Shown here: positions 18,402-26,827 of the stretch, piece by piece
Layout: each line of letters opens with the position of its first letter
How positions within the stretch are numbered: the stretch's first letter is position 1
Origin: Nostocales cyanobacterium HT-58-2
Lineage (GTDB): Bacteria > Cyanobacteriota > Cyanobacteriia > Cyanobacteriales > Nostocaceae
Direction of reading: 5' to 3'
DNA length: 64,000 nt
NCBI GenBank assembly: GCA_002163975.1
Contig: CP019636.1
Coordinates: 1,551,001-1,615,000, forward strand
The notes under the pieces: generated by a model
What the model was told of the DNA's origin: nothing
The model's input: the letters and a program-made list of their open reading frames with translations, nothing else
The model's database searches: none
Position numbers and translations under genes: made by a program

Positions 18402-19412
18402 TTAATCTAAAGCATCGTCCAAGATCACTGTTACCCCCATTTGCGCAGAACGTCGTGCCGCATCTGCAACTTTAAGAGTATACAAACTTTCTTCTGGGGT
18501 GACGTATAAGGGAGTACCATCAATGAGATGGTCTAATACCATTGTCGTATCTTTCGCAAACAAACCTCGACGATTACCAACTTCTATCGGCCGCGTTTCT
18601 CCTGACTGTACTAAAACTCCTGTGTCGCCATCAAAAATTAATCCGCCGTCTTCCCCATGAACTTCAAACTTGCGTTCTGACTGCCATAAGGTTTCGCCTT
18701 TACCGTAAATCACTTCGCCTAACAGTCCACTGCTAAAGGAGAGTTGAGTCAGGCATAAACAGCTTTGGTAATATTCTGTCTCCGTCTCCCAAAATCGGTT
18801 ATGACAGTTTACTGATGTCACTTTACCAAACAAATCCACAAGACGATGTAATCGCGAAAGTGCGCCAATTAAAGGAAAGCCGAAAAGCTCGTGATTGTAA
18901 GTCCATTTGCGTGGTGCAGGACCTTCGGGCTTAATCGTGTTGTAGCGCACAAAAAAGACTTGACCCACTTGTGGCAGATGTTGCTTCAAGGCTTGATGTA
19001 AATTACCCAACAGTTCAATATGTTCTACATGCAGGAGTTTTTTTTGTGCTTTTGACAGGGCAATGAGTTCTTCGGCTTCTCCTACATCCACAGAGAGTGG
19101 GTATTCTACAACAACATGTTTGCCGCTAGCAAGTGCTCTGCGCGCAATTAGACCATGATCCCGAGTCACAGTACAAATCATCACTAGGTCTATATCGTCG
19201 TGCTCTACCAGTTGTTGCCAAGAATTGATGACCTGAGCCTGATAATCTCTGGCAAAGGCTTCTGTCCTCTCAGGTGTATGACCAACAACAGCGACTAAAT
19301 GAGAGCGCTCATCATGCAGCAATGCTTCAGCCCGTAGCTTTGCTGCATACCCAGTACCAACTAAACCCACCCGTACAGGTCGTTTTTGCGAAAAAGCAGA
19401 GTTATCGTACAT
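18402..19412 (-). CDS. bvdR: Biliverdin reductase (BvdR)-like Gfo/Idh/MocA oxidoreductase
   Basis: A 336-residue NAD(P)-dependent oxidoreductase with the Gfo/Idh/MocA architecture: N-terminal Rossmann domain (VRVGLVGTGYAAKLRAEALL, residues about 13-32) and C-terminal beta-sheet domain. The blocks KHVVVEYPLS, LLHVEHIELLG, PAPRKWTYNHELFGFPL, ALSRLHRLVDLFG and GEVIYGKGE match, from memory, the cyanobacterial biliverdin reductase BvdR, which reduces biliverdin IXalpha to bilirubin and affects phycobiliprotein metabolism. The ATG is at 19410-19412. Map follows after seven bases. If not BvdR, it is an uncharacterised sugar-type dehydrogenase of the same family. Confidence 0.72.
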   Translation of the reverse strand: MYDNSAFSQKRPVRVGLVGTGYAAKLRAEALLHDERSHLVAVVGHTPERTEAFARDYQAQVINSWQQLVEHDDIDLVMICTVTRDHGLIARRALASGKHVVVEYPLSVDVGEAEELIALSKAQKKLLHVEHIELLGNLHQALKQHLPQVGQVFFVRYNTIKPEGPAPRKWTYNHELFGFPLIGALSRLHRLVDLFGKVTSVNCHNRFWETETEYYQSCLCLTQLSFSSGLLGEVIYGKGETLWQSERKFEVHGEDGGLIFDGDTGVLVQSGETRPIEVGNRRGLFAKDTTMVLDHLIDGTPLYVTPEESLYTLKVADAARRSAQMGVTVILDDALD

Positions 19413-19867
19413 TATTATGTCACCGCTTAGTTTATTGCTCTTCTAGGCGAGCAAGAAAGGATGTCAGAATGTAGAAAATTGAAAAAACTATTTTGAATTT
19501 GTAATTGTTCATCAAAATTGATTTTCCATGACTTCCTATTCCCCTACACCACCACACCATGGCTGAATAAGCAACCTGAAATTGGTCTACCTGGTTATTT
19601 TTTTATACATTGATAACTTTTTGGCTCATTTATAACTTTATTTAATAATCTAGCAAGTAGATACTCAGAAATATAAGAAAAACTTATCTTGATTAACTAA
19701 CTAAATTTCATTACTAATCGAGTTCAAATTCCGGTTGCATCCTTTTATTTTTCTCGTAGTATCAGAAGTGAAGCAAATTTTAATAGACGGCTGAGCCGGT
19801 GGGAACAGCCGTAGTATTTGCTTTAGGATAACTTATACGGTCCGATTGCAAAAGAGAGGATGACAAA
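19413..19867. other. Divergent intergenic region with structured petF leader
   Basis: 455 bases without a gene between the bvdR-like gene and petF. The middle (about 19600-19730) is AT-rich and presumably holds promoters. The last 100 bases contain the nested hairpin at 19771-19823. A GTTCAAATTCC word near 19730 resembles a tRNA T-loop, but no cloverleaf could be built around it. Confidence 0.6.
19771..19823 (+). promoter_or_regulatory. Two-tier hairpin in the petF 5' leader
   Basis: Outer stem AAGCAAAT (19771-19778) / ATTTGCTT (19816-19823) encloses an inner stem ACGGCTG (19787-19793) / CAGCCGT (19806-19812) with loop AGCCGGTGGGAA. It ends 44 bases before the petF start codon. It may be a transcript-stability or regulatory leader; I do not recognise it as a known riboswitch class. 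Confidence 0.5.
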
Positions 19868-20170
19868 ATGGCAACTTATAAGGTCACACTGATTAACGAA
19901 GCTGAAGGATTCAACGAAACAATAGAAGTGTCAGATGATGAATATATTCTAGATGCTGCTGAAGAGAAAGGTTTTGACTTGCCTTACTCTTGCCGCGCTG
20001 GCGCTTGCTCTACTTGTGCTGGAAAACTCGTCTCTGGTGCTGCTCCAGACCAGTCTGACCAATCTTTCTTGGATGATGACCAAATGGAAGCTGGATATAT
20101 CCTGACTTGTGTTGCTTACCCAACCGGAGACTGTACCATCGAAACCCACAAGGAAGAGGAACTCTACTAA
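19868..20170 (+). CDS. petF: Plant-type [2Fe-2S] ferredoxin I
   Basis: Soluble ferredoxin of 100 residues that carries electrons from photosystem I to ferredoxin-NADP reductase, nitrite reductase and desaturases. The four cluster cysteines are in CRAGACSTC (residues about 42-50) and C80 of [12 protein letters not shown]. The acidic C-terminus (HKEEELY) is typical. GAGAGGA lies nine bases before the ATG. It is monocistronic: a structured leader precedes it and a strong hairpin terminator follows at 20319-20353. High similarity to vegetative-cell ferredoxins supports PetF rather than the heterocyst form FdxH. Confidence 0.96.
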   Translation: MATYKVTLINEAEGFNETIEVSDDEYILDAAEEKGFDLPYSCRAGACSTCAGKLVSGAAPDQSDQSFLDDDQMEAGYILTCVAYPTGDCTIETHKEEELY

Positions 20171-20318
20171 AGGTTAGGCAGCTCAAACATCAACCTCTTA
20201 CAAGAGTCTTCCATGTCGTAAAGACACAAAAGGAAAAGAAGCAGTATCAACAACAGAAGTCATCTGCTGTGTCTGCTCCAACACCTACTTTGGCACAAAG
20301 TCTAAATTCATGTTGTAT

Positions 20319-20353
20319 AAGCAGGAACAGAGGGAATTCCTCCGTTCCTGCTT
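20319..20353. terminator. Bidirectional terminator after petF
   Basis: AAGCAGGAAC pairs with GTTCCTGCTT; after one mismatch a further four base pairs continue the stem, closing a five-base loop. TATTT follows on the plus strand. It lies between the convergent petF and SpoIID-like genes, and the A-rich/T-rich ends suit termination in both directions. Confidence 0.8.
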
Positions 20354-20426
20354 TATTTACTTATATTCTAGCAATCTTCCCAAGAAAGCCTCAGTTAACT
20401 TATCTGGGAAACAGAGGATTTGGAGT

Positions 20427-22037
20427 TTAATGTACACTTGCTTGGTTAATTTGCTCCATTCCGTTGTAGAGAATTTGAATTTTAGTCCCAGGATAGTAGA
20501 ACTGGAGAATCTTTGGACTTGACCAGCCTAGTTTAGCGAGATTTTGAGCACCTATTTGACTCAAGCCAACTCCATGTCCCAAGCCACCACCAACAAAGGC
20601 ATATCCCCAAAGTTCTGATTTGCCTTTATTTAAAGGTTGTAGATAAAACAGTGTGCTGACAGGAGCAGCAAAGGCACTGCGAACCTCGTCTTTATGTAGA
20701 GAAAAGGTGCCAATATCTGTTTTGACATCGAGTTTGAGAATACGTCCGCTCTTGCTACGCTCTGCGACCTTCATCTCTCGGATAGTTTTAAACTTCGCAT
20801 AAGGGCTTTTCTTCACCTTGAGAAATTTCTGTAAACCTTTGGTGATATCTTTCAAACTAGTTTCCCGTCGCCAACGGAATAAATCCCTCTGACTTTCATT
20901 AAATCCTTGTTTGAGACTGATAAACCGTTGAAATTCGTTTTCATCTGCTAAATTTCGCCCAGACAAATTCCACACACTATGACTTGGGGCATCTACTATC
21001 GGTTGCAGATAAGGACGATCATCACCATTCCAGACATCACTAAAGGAAGCAGTGATACCACCAGTTGTGGAAGAATACAACGCGTCCACAAGATCGTTTC
21101 CATACGTGAGAATCATACCCCGTGTTGCTGCGATCGCCCGATCTGTGTTCGGTGTCACTCCACTGAGCCCATAATACACTTGGCAGTGAGTATTTGCACA
21201 CAACTGATACCCGTCTATTGCAAATCTATGTAAATTCCGTAAAACATAAGTTCGTGCAATAATCGCTTGTGCTTCCGTTGCTGACTTTGGTGCATTTGCA
21301 CCAATTTCATAAGGCACGACACCACGCAAGTATGTTTCCAAAGGCACTTTATTAACTAAAGTATAGCTACCGTAAGCATTTGGCTGTAACGACATCTCTC
21401 CAGCGTAAAGACGTGCATTCTCTGGTTTTTTAGTCTCATTGACCCGAATCAAATTTTTGTCGCTACTAATTTCTAAATCATCTAGGTTGTAACGTTTGCC
21501 ATCCACTTGCCAAGTGACTCGTGGTACCTTTTGCAGAACTTGGCTATCGACAAAAGTCATTTTATGACCAGCAGCTTGCACGCTCTGTAACAGCAAACGT
21601 CTTAGTAAGGGAGTATTATAAACTTCTCGTTTTGCCCAAACTTGCCAGCGATCTGGTTGGGCTATTTCCACCTCTATTCCCTTAGCACGCCAGTTTCTCG
21701 CACTGTCTTCAGCAGTTTCATAGGTGCGAAAAATTCCTAGCACAACCCTTTCCTCTACAACTGCTACTGGTAAAGATTGCATCAAGATTTCCAGCTTAAC
21801 AGGGTTGGTTGTCACTAGAGTTTGCTGGCTATGACCATCTTTAAATTTCAGCCTCAAGCGATCGCCTTTGGTCGGTTCTAATTGCAGCTGTTCTGTAGGG
21901 TTATCTCCAAATCGCTGCACAATGCCAATCCTCAGTTCCACATCCTTTGTTCTGCTTGCAGGACCTGATGCTCCAGTCAGACCTAATAAACAAAATGTGG
22001 TCACTACGGTGTAAGAAATACGCCAGATGATTTTCAT
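20427..22037 (-). CDS. SpoIID/LytB domain protein, probably secreted
   Basis: A 536-residue protein with an N-terminal hydrophobic signal segment (IIWRISYTVVTTFCLLGLTG) and a SpoIID domain in the C-terminal half (PLETYLRGVVPYEIG, EAQAIIARTYVLRN, CQVYYGLSG, STTGGITASFSDVW, GHGVGLSQIGAQNLAKLGWS). SpoIID proteins are amidase-like or lytic enzymes on peptidoglycan; the cyanobacterial versions are little studied. I take the ATG at 22035-22037 as the start; a TTG at 22083-22085 would place 16 polar residues before the signal and is less likely. It is probably periplasmic and acts in wall remodelling. Confidence 0.9.
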   Translation of the reverse strand: MKIIWRISYTVVTTFCLLGLTGASGPASRTKDVELRIGIVQRFGDNPTEQLQLEPTKGDRLRLKFKDGHSQQTLVTTNPVKLEILMQSLPVAVVEERVVLGIFRTYETAEDSARNWRAKGIEVEIAQPDRWQVWAKREVYNTPLLRRLLLQSVQAAGHKMTFVDSQVLQKVPRVTWQVDGKRYNLDDLEISSDKNLIRVNETKKPENARLYAGEMSLQPNAYGSYTLVNKVPLETYLRGVVPYEIGANAPKSATEAQAIIARTYVLRNLHRFAIDGYQLCANTHCQVYYGLSGVTPNTDRAIAATRGMILTYGNDLVDALYSSTTGGITASFSDVWNGDDRPYLQPIVDAPSHSVWNLSGRNLADENEFQRFISLKQGFNESQRDLFRWRRETSLKDITKGLQKFLKVKKSPYAKFKTIREMKVAERSKSGRILKLDVKTDIGTFSLHKDEVRSAFAAPVSTLFYLQPLNKGKSELWGYAFVGGGLGHGVGLSQIGAQNLAKLGWSSPKILQFYYPGTKIQILYNGMEQINQASVH

Positions 22038-22423
22038 GGAATCTTTATTCTGCAGCCACAGCTCTTTAGAAGTGGATGATCGCAAAAATCAGTTACGAAG
22101 TTAGAAGGATAATCTCAGACCTACTTGGGTGCAAGCCCCCACACCGGAAAAATCTCAAAATTAAACAAAATTAAAGCGGATCATCCTAACATCAAGACCC
22201 CCTTTTCATATTTGGGGTTCCTTTTCGGTCTTTTGACTTCCCTATGTAGTGTAGTAGTTTTTGGCACAACTTATCTGGTAAACCCAATACTAATTTTCTC
22301 TTTTTATAAGTTGCAAATCAAAGTCATAATGACTATGATTTATAAAGAGCTACTAAACTAAGCAATAAATTCTGATTGATGTCAGTAGTTTGAGAAAACC
22401 CCAGTCATCAACAAAAATCATTT
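22038..22423. other. Divergent intergenic region
   Basis: 386 bases between the SpoIID-like and sulfiredoxin genes. A frame at 22125-22361 with a TTG start and no recognisable domain is not supported as a gene. A weak long-range pairing (AAGACCCCC with GGGGTT and GGTCTT, about 22194-22242) is the only structure noticed. Confidence 0.5.
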
Positions 22424-22687
22424 ATGGTCAAAGTTCAAGAAATTCCTTTAAATCAAATACGGCGACCTTTGCCACGCATAAACGATCCAGAAAAAGTCAA
22501 AGCCTTAATGGAATCAATTGCTGCTATTGGGCAGCAAGAACCAATTGATGTTTTAGAAGTCGATGGGCAGTACTATGGATTTTCTGGATGCCATCGCTAC
22601 GAAGCTTGCCAACGTTTGGGTAAAGAAACCATCCTAGCCCGAGTCCGCAAAGCTCCCAAAAGTGTTCTCAAGATGCATTTAGCGTGA
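22424..22687 (+). CDS. srxA: Sulfiredoxin (ParB/Srx-fold)
   Basis: An 87-residue protein of the ParB/sulfiredoxin fold. The motif FSGCHRYEACQRLG (residues about 52-65) carries the catalytic Cys in the Gly-Cys-His-Arg context that defines sulfiredoxins, and RPLPRINDPEKVKALMESI is the usual N-terminal block. Sulfiredoxin uses ATP and a thiol to repair hyperoxidised (sulfinic) 2-Cys peroxiredoxins. Automatic annotation often calls such proteins ParB N-terminal domain proteins; the full catalytic motif and tiny size favour sulfiredoxin. A Dps gene starts 78 bases downstream on the same strand, which fits an oxidative-stress role. Confidence 0.85.
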   Translation: MVKVQEIPLNQIRRPLPRINDPEKVKALMESIAAIGQQEPIDVLEVDGQYYGFSGCHRYEACQRLGKETILARVRKAPKSVLKMHLA

Positions 22688-22765
22688 AGTTCGTTTGTTG
22701 AATAATATACGTATATAGCTAGAGACGTACAATAGCGCGTCTATACTCATAACCAGGAGAAAACT

Positions 22766-23251
22766 ATGCCAACTCAAGCTTTCCCAGTAAATATCGGCAT
22801 TGACGAAGCAAGCAGAGCTAAAATTGCTGAAGGTTTGTCTCGTGTGTTGGCTGATACCTATACCTTGTACCTAAAAACTCATAACTTCCATTGGAATGTT
22901 ACAGGACCAATGTTTCAAACTCTGCATTTATTGTTTGAGACACAGTATACAGAGTTAGCAACAGCAGTTGATTTGATTGCCGAACGAATTCGAGCATTAG
23001 GCTATCCTGCACCTGGTACTTACAGCGAATTTGCCAAGTTGAGTTCAATTCCAGAAACTCCTGGTGTTCCCAAAGCAACGGAAATGATCCGCCTGCTTGT
23101 AGAAGGACAAGAAGCCGTTGTTAGAACTGCGCGGTCTATTTTCCCTGTAGTAGATGAGGTCAATGACGAACCCACTGCTGATTTATTGACTCAGCGGATG
23201 CAGGTACACGAAAAGAATGCTTGGATGCTGAGAAGTTTACTGGAAGAATAA
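22766..23251 (+). CDS. dps: Dps-family ferritin-like protein
   Basis: A 161-residue member of the DNA-protection-in-starvation family, which forms dodecamers that oxidise and store iron using peroxide. The inter-subunit ferroxidase residues are visible: His in [15 protein letters not shown] (residues about 38-45) and the acidic pair in [10 protein letters not shown] with D/E in [21 protein letters not shown] precedes the ATG at 22766. The C-terminus ends at LRSLLEE without a basic DNA-binding tail. It follows srxA and is closed by a hairpin at 23272-23290. Confidence 0.95.
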   Translation: MPTQAFPVNIGIDEASRAKIAEGLSRVLADTYTLYLKTHNFHWNVTGPMFQTLHLLFETQYTELATAVDLIAERIRALGYPAPGTYSEFAKLSSIPETPGVPKATEMIRLLVEGQEAVVRTARSIFPVVDEVNDEPTADLLTQRMQVHEKNAWMLRSLLEE

Positions 23252-23271
23252 AGGTGGGGCTGTGATTTGTT

Positions 23272-23290
23272 GGTGAGCCAGTGGCTCACC
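23272..23290 (+). terminator. Hairpin after dps
   Basis: GGTGAGCC-AGT-GGCTCACC, a perfect 8-bp stem starting 21 bases after the dps stop codon. The following bases (ACTTATAG) are only partly T-rich. Confidence 0.65.
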
Positions 23291-23435
23291 ACTTATAGCT
23301 CACTCCTAGTGTGAGCATTCGATAATAAAATATTTGTAAGTTGTCAACCCTCTTGGGGAGAATTCAAAATTCAAGCACAATGAATTCAAAATAAAGAATC
23401 CTATTTTTGAACTTTGAATTTTAAATTGCTTAACA

Positions 23436-24101
23436 ATGTCCCACACCGATTTCACTCAAAAGTTGCATGATTTGATGCAACGGGTGGGTATTTCTAGTTT
23501 TAAAGCTCTGAGTCGCACCGCTGGTGTCTCAGAACGCCAGCTTTTACGGTTGCGGCGGTTCGGTGTTGAGCAAATGCGAGTAGATGTTCTGCTCAAATTA
23601 TCGCAAGCGCTGCAAATCACCTTAACTGATTTAGTTACTACTTTTTCTCAGGTTGAGTTAGTGAGAGACAACCAGACACCAACTCAAGACTTGTTACAAT
23701 ACGTAGCAGAATTAAAAAAAGAATACGAGCGATCGCAACAGCAAATACAACAACAACGACAAGTATTACTCCAGGAGTTCCAGCAGTTAAGCTTGCAACT
23801 CTTGGAATCTTTGTTGTTGCAGTTTCCTACAGCGGCACATAAAGCACGAGAAAATCCTCAGTTACCAGCAGTCAATATCGTTTCCTTGGTGCAAAAACCT
23901 CTAGAAAGACTTTTGCACCAGTGGGGAGTGGAAGTCATAGCACCTGTAGGAGCTGAACTTCCTTATGATCCCCAACTACACCAGCTTATGGAAGGAGATG
24001 CACAGTTAGGTGAAATCGTCAAGGTGCGTTACGCTGGTTATCGCCAAGGTGAGAGGTTGCTACATCGAGCTAAGGTGAGCCCCGTTTCACCAGGAGTGTA
24101 G
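23436..24101 (+). CDS. XRE-type HTH fused to GrpE C-terminal domain
   Basis: A 221-residue protein. Residues about 5-65 form a Cro/C1-type helix-turn-helix (FKALSRTAGVSERQLLRLRR, LLKLSQALQITLTDLV). Residues about 85-125 are a Gln-rich coiled coil (KKEYERSQQQIQQQRQ). The C-terminal part resembles the beta-domain of GrpE, the nucleotide exchange factor of DnaK (LLHQWGVEVIAPVGAELPYD, PQLHQLMEGD, GEIVKVRYAGYRQGERLLHRAKV). It lacks the normal GrpE N-terminal helix of full length. A DNA-binding protein that can talk to DnaK is suggested, but not shown. The ATG is at 23436; the gene stands alone. Confidence 0.8.
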   Translation: MSHTDFTQKLHDLMQRVGISSFKALSRTAGVSERQLLRLRRFGVEQMRVDVLLKLSQALQITLTDLVTTFSQVELVRDNQTPTQDLLQYVAELKKEYERSQQQIQQQRQVLLQEFQQLSLQLLESLLLQFPTAAHKARENPQLPAVNIVSLVQKPLERLLHQWGVEVIAPVGAELPYDPQLHQLMEGDAQLGEIVKVRYAGYRQGERLLHRAKVSPVSPGV

Positions 24102-24327
24102 GGAAGGCGGGGTGTGATGTCTTATACTCCTGCAAATGTGGATACAAGAATAGCAGAAAAAGGCACTCACTGTTAACAAATTATAAACAAATGATTCCTC
24201 ATCAATCTTCATTTATTATTCCAAACTTTCACATAGCGATGTAGCAAGCTTCATTTTAAATGAATTAATATGAGTTATAGAATGACAAAATCCGAAAACG
24301 TTTATACTAAATAAGTGTTCCAAATTT

Positions 24328-24663
24328 ATGACAGAGCAAGTAAAAGTTGTTTTTCTTAGTGGAAGTTTAGGCGCTACTCAATCACAAGAGTTGAAAGAAA
24401 GAATTCAGGAAATTTTGGAAAAAGAAACCAGTGCAAAAATAGTATTAGTGAACTTAAAAGATGTGACTTTTGTAGATAGTTCTGGCTTGGGAGCTTTGGT
24501 ATTAGCTTTTAAAGCGCTACGATCTGTGGATAAAAAATTAGTGCTCTGCTCGATTAATGAACAAGTTAGGATACTGTTTGAACTGACAGGTATGGATAAA
24601 GTCTTTGAAATATTTTCTAATCAAGAAGAATTTAACAAGGTTGTAACATCTAAAATTAATTAA
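24328..24663 (+). CDS. STAS-domain anti-sigma factor antagonist
   Basis: A 111-residue single STAS domain of the SpoIIAA/RsbV type. The phosphorylatable Ser lies in VDSSGLGALVLAF (residues about 50-62), and VRILFELTGMDKVFEIF is the usual C-terminal helix. In partner switching, such proteins are phosphorylated by an anti-sigma-like kinase and dephosphorylated by a PP2C phosphatase. The convergent neighbour is exactly such a phosphatase; their stop codons overlap by four bases (24660-24663). No kinase gene is in the window. Confidence 0.92.
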   Translation: MTEQVKVVFLSGSLGATQSQELKERIQEILEKETSAKIVLVNLKDVTFVDSSGLGALVLAFKALRSVDKKLVLCSINEQVRILFELTGMDKVFEIFSNQEEFNKVVTSKIN

Positions 24664-25805
24664 TCGAATTTAATATGAATTATAGATAAATCATCATCGA
24701 AAGCTTCTTTAGAATTCAAAGAGGTGATATATTTTACTATCTGGTCAAGTTTACCCTCGAATCGACGCTGGGAGTTCACAAGCATCTGAATAAAAGCATC
24801 TAAGGTCCAAATTGTACCATCTGATTTAATGATTTCATAAGCGCCATCACTAAAAATATAAAGGGAACTAAACTCTTCTATATTGCAATAGTCATCTACA
24901 TACTTTACCTGTGGAAACATACCCACTGGCACACCAGGAGTTCTTAATCTTTTGATTTCAGTTGAAGTTGGAGATGTTCTAGAGAGTAAGACTGCTGGCG
25001 GATGTCCTGCACTTGCATAAGTTAATTGGCGATTAACTCTGTTATAAACTCCATACCAAATAGTAAAGTATTTATCATTTTGGTAATTCATTTGGAAAGT
25101 GTCATTCAATGCTTGCAAGACATCACTTGGTTGATAATAGTTTAGGTCTTTAAGAGCATGCGATCGCAGTAAATTCAGCACAGAAATTGAGGGGAGAGTT
25201 GCTTTGAGACCATGTCCAGCAGTATCTAATAGATAAATGGCTAAATAGTCAGAATCAAGCCAGTAGTAATCAAAACAATCACCGCCAAGTTGGCGTGAGG
25301 GAATGAACTGAAAATTGATGCTTAGAGGTTGCGTCATTGGGGGAGGTAGAAGAGAACGCACATATTCTGCGGCTTCTGCTAATTCTGCTTCTAAAATTTG
25401 CTTTTGCGTTTGCAAATCTCTACTTAATTGATGCAAACGTAAGCCTGCTCTTACCCTTGCTTGCAACTCATTATGTTCAATAGGTTTAGTGATAAAGTCA
25501 TCAGCACCTGCATCTAGCCCCTTAACGAGATCAGCTACCGAATCCAAAGACGTTAATAAGATAAAGAATGTAGTAGATAACTGGGGATCTGCCTTAATGT
25601 ATCGGCAAACTTCCAACCCATTCAACCCTGGCATAACCCAATCACAAATAATGAGCGCCGGACAGTTAGCAATTGCCTTTGCAATTCCTTCCTGACCATT
25701 ACTAGCAGCAAGGACCTCATAACCTTGTCTTTCCAGCATTCTGGTAAGAAGTATCTTTACTGCCGGATCATCATCAATTACTAAGATTTGAAACACACTA
25801 GTCAT
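24660..25805 (-). CDS. Response regulator with PP2C/SpoIIE phosphatase output
   Basis: A 381-residue protein. Residues about 6-122 are a receiver domain: acidic pocket DDDP, phospho-acceptor Asp in LIICDWVMPGLNG, Thr/Ser in LLTS and Lys in ITKPIEH. A coiled linker (about 125-165) leads to a PP2C-type serine phosphatase (GGDCFDYYWL, LLDTAGHG, ASAGHPPAV, DDDLSII), the RsbU/SpoIIE class. It probably dephosphorylates the STAS protein encoded convergently. The ATG at 25803-25805 is chosen over an adjacent TTG. Phosphorylation of the receiver by an unlinked histidine kinase would be the input. Confidence 0.93.
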   Translation of the reverse strand: MTSVFQILVIDDDPAVKILLTRMLERQGYEVLAASNGQEGIAKAIANCPALIICDWVMPGLNGLEVCRYIKADPQLSTTFFILLTSLDSVADLVKGLDAGADDFITKPIEHNELQARVRAGLRLHQLSRDLQTQKQILEAELAEAAEYVRSLLPPPMTQPLSINFQFIPSRQLGGDCFDYYWLDSDYLAIYLLDTAGHGLKATLPSISVLNLLRSHALKDLNYYQPSDVLQALNDTFQMNYQNDKYFTIWYGVYNRVNRQLTYASAGHPPAVLLSRTSPTSTEIKRLRTPGVPVGMFPQVKYVDDYCNIEEFSSLYIFSDGAYEIIKSDGTIWTLDAFIQMLVNSQRRFEGKLDQIVKYITSLNSKEAFDDDLSIIHIKFD

Positions 25806-25834
25806 CAATCAGTAGTCATTCATCAATGATCATC

Positions 25835-25862
25835 AGTCAATAGTCATTAGTCAATAGTCAAA
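25835..25862. repeat. Heptamer tandem repeat (AGTCAAT type)
   Basis: AGTCAAT, AGTCATT, AGTCAAT, AGTCAAA: four 7-base units upstream of the phosphatase gene, with further degenerate copies toward 25805. Confidence 0.7.
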
Positions 25863-25924
25863 ATGCTGAACTTTGGACTATAACCTGACCTAGTATCTGG
25901 GCTTTTGACTATCTCCCTGGTTGA

Positions 25925-26692
25925 TCATGGAGGGGAAAGAGGATTTAGCCATAAGAGAATGGAGCGTTTGAGCTGATTGAGGTCCCGGTAAACTTCTTGT
26001 TTGAACCACTGTCCAAAAGCATCAAAGGGTGTGAAAGATTCTCCCGTCTGCCATTTAATATCTTGCCCCAGGGGTGTAGTGTGAGTGCCAGTGAGCGTCT
26101 GTACTGTGACCATCTCCGGAAAGCGTTGTTTCAGCAGTTCAGTTAAAGCTGCTGATTGATCAAGGGAGTCGTTGGTAAATTTTATCAGTAGATTGCGACG
26201 AACGTGATAGCGCTCTTGTACAAGTTTGTTGGTTTCTAACGGTGAAGGCGTAAACTCGACGGTGGCGGCTAAATTGAACTGTTCGATTAAGGGAATAGCC
26301 TCCCGTGCTGCGTAGTTGTTGAAGGATATGAGAATATTGCCGGCACGTTCTACAGGAAGGAGGCTACCAATAAGCAAGTGGAGTTTGCATCCCATACTAT
26401 GTCCAATCCCGTAAATGGGAAGGGAGCGCTTGCGTATTGCCGAAGAATCGTATAAACGTTCCAAGGCACGTTCAAAGTTTAACAGTACAGATTTTGCGAT
26501 CGCAGTATGGTCCAAAATGTTCACAAACGGCGTAGCAATGACAGCATAGCCTTTGCTTGCCAGTTGTTCTAGTAACCAGCGGTAAGTCAGATGAGGTGCG
26601 GTAGCAACAAATGCGCCACCCAAGAAGTGGATGATACCAATAGGATTTCGCGGAACGAGTACCCAGTTACCAGATATTTCTTGCCAGTCCAT
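25925..26692 (-). CDS. DUF1350 alpha/beta-hydrolase-like protein
   Basis: A 255-residue protein of the DUF1350 family found in cyanobacteria and plastids. The N-terminal part reads GNWVLVPRNPIGIIHFLGGA; a nucleophile-elbow-like motif GIGHSMGCKLHLLIG (residues about 95-109) resembles the GxSxG motif of alpha/beta hydrolases, and GTHTTPLG provides a candidate His. No enzyme activity is established for the family as far as I know. No signal peptide. The ATG is at 26690-26692. It is downstream of the ABC exporter genes on the same strand, after a 135-base gap. Confidence 0.85.
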   Translation of the reverse strand: MDWQEISGNWVLVPRNPIGIIHFLGGAFVATAPHLTYRWLLEQLASKGYAVIATPFVNILDHTAIAKSVLLNFERALERLYDSSAIRKRSLPIYGIGHSMGCKLHLLIGSLLPVERAGNILISFNNYAAREAIPLIEQFNLAATVEFTPSPLETNKLVQERYHVRRNLLIKFTNDSLDQSAALTELLKQRFPEMVTVQTLTGTHTTPLGQDIKWQTGESFTPFDAFGQWFKQEVYRDLNQLKRSILLWLNPLSPP

Positions 26693-26827
26693 GTAAACAA
26701 GGTAAAAGGTCTGAGATAGAAACTAAAAATTTAATACTTTTTCATATTAAGCCTTATTCACTGTTGTTGTGGGATGAGTACTCACCACCTCAACACCCTT
26801 TGAGAGTGAAGACATACATATTGATTC

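Noticed and set aside
19725..19740. tRNA T-loop-like GTTCAAATTCC
   Set aside because: No acceptor, anticodon or D stems could be formed around it.
22125..22361. Plus-strand frame of 78 codons with a hydrophobic stretch
   Set aside because: TTG start without ribosome-binding site, AT-rich intergenic composition and no family resemblance.
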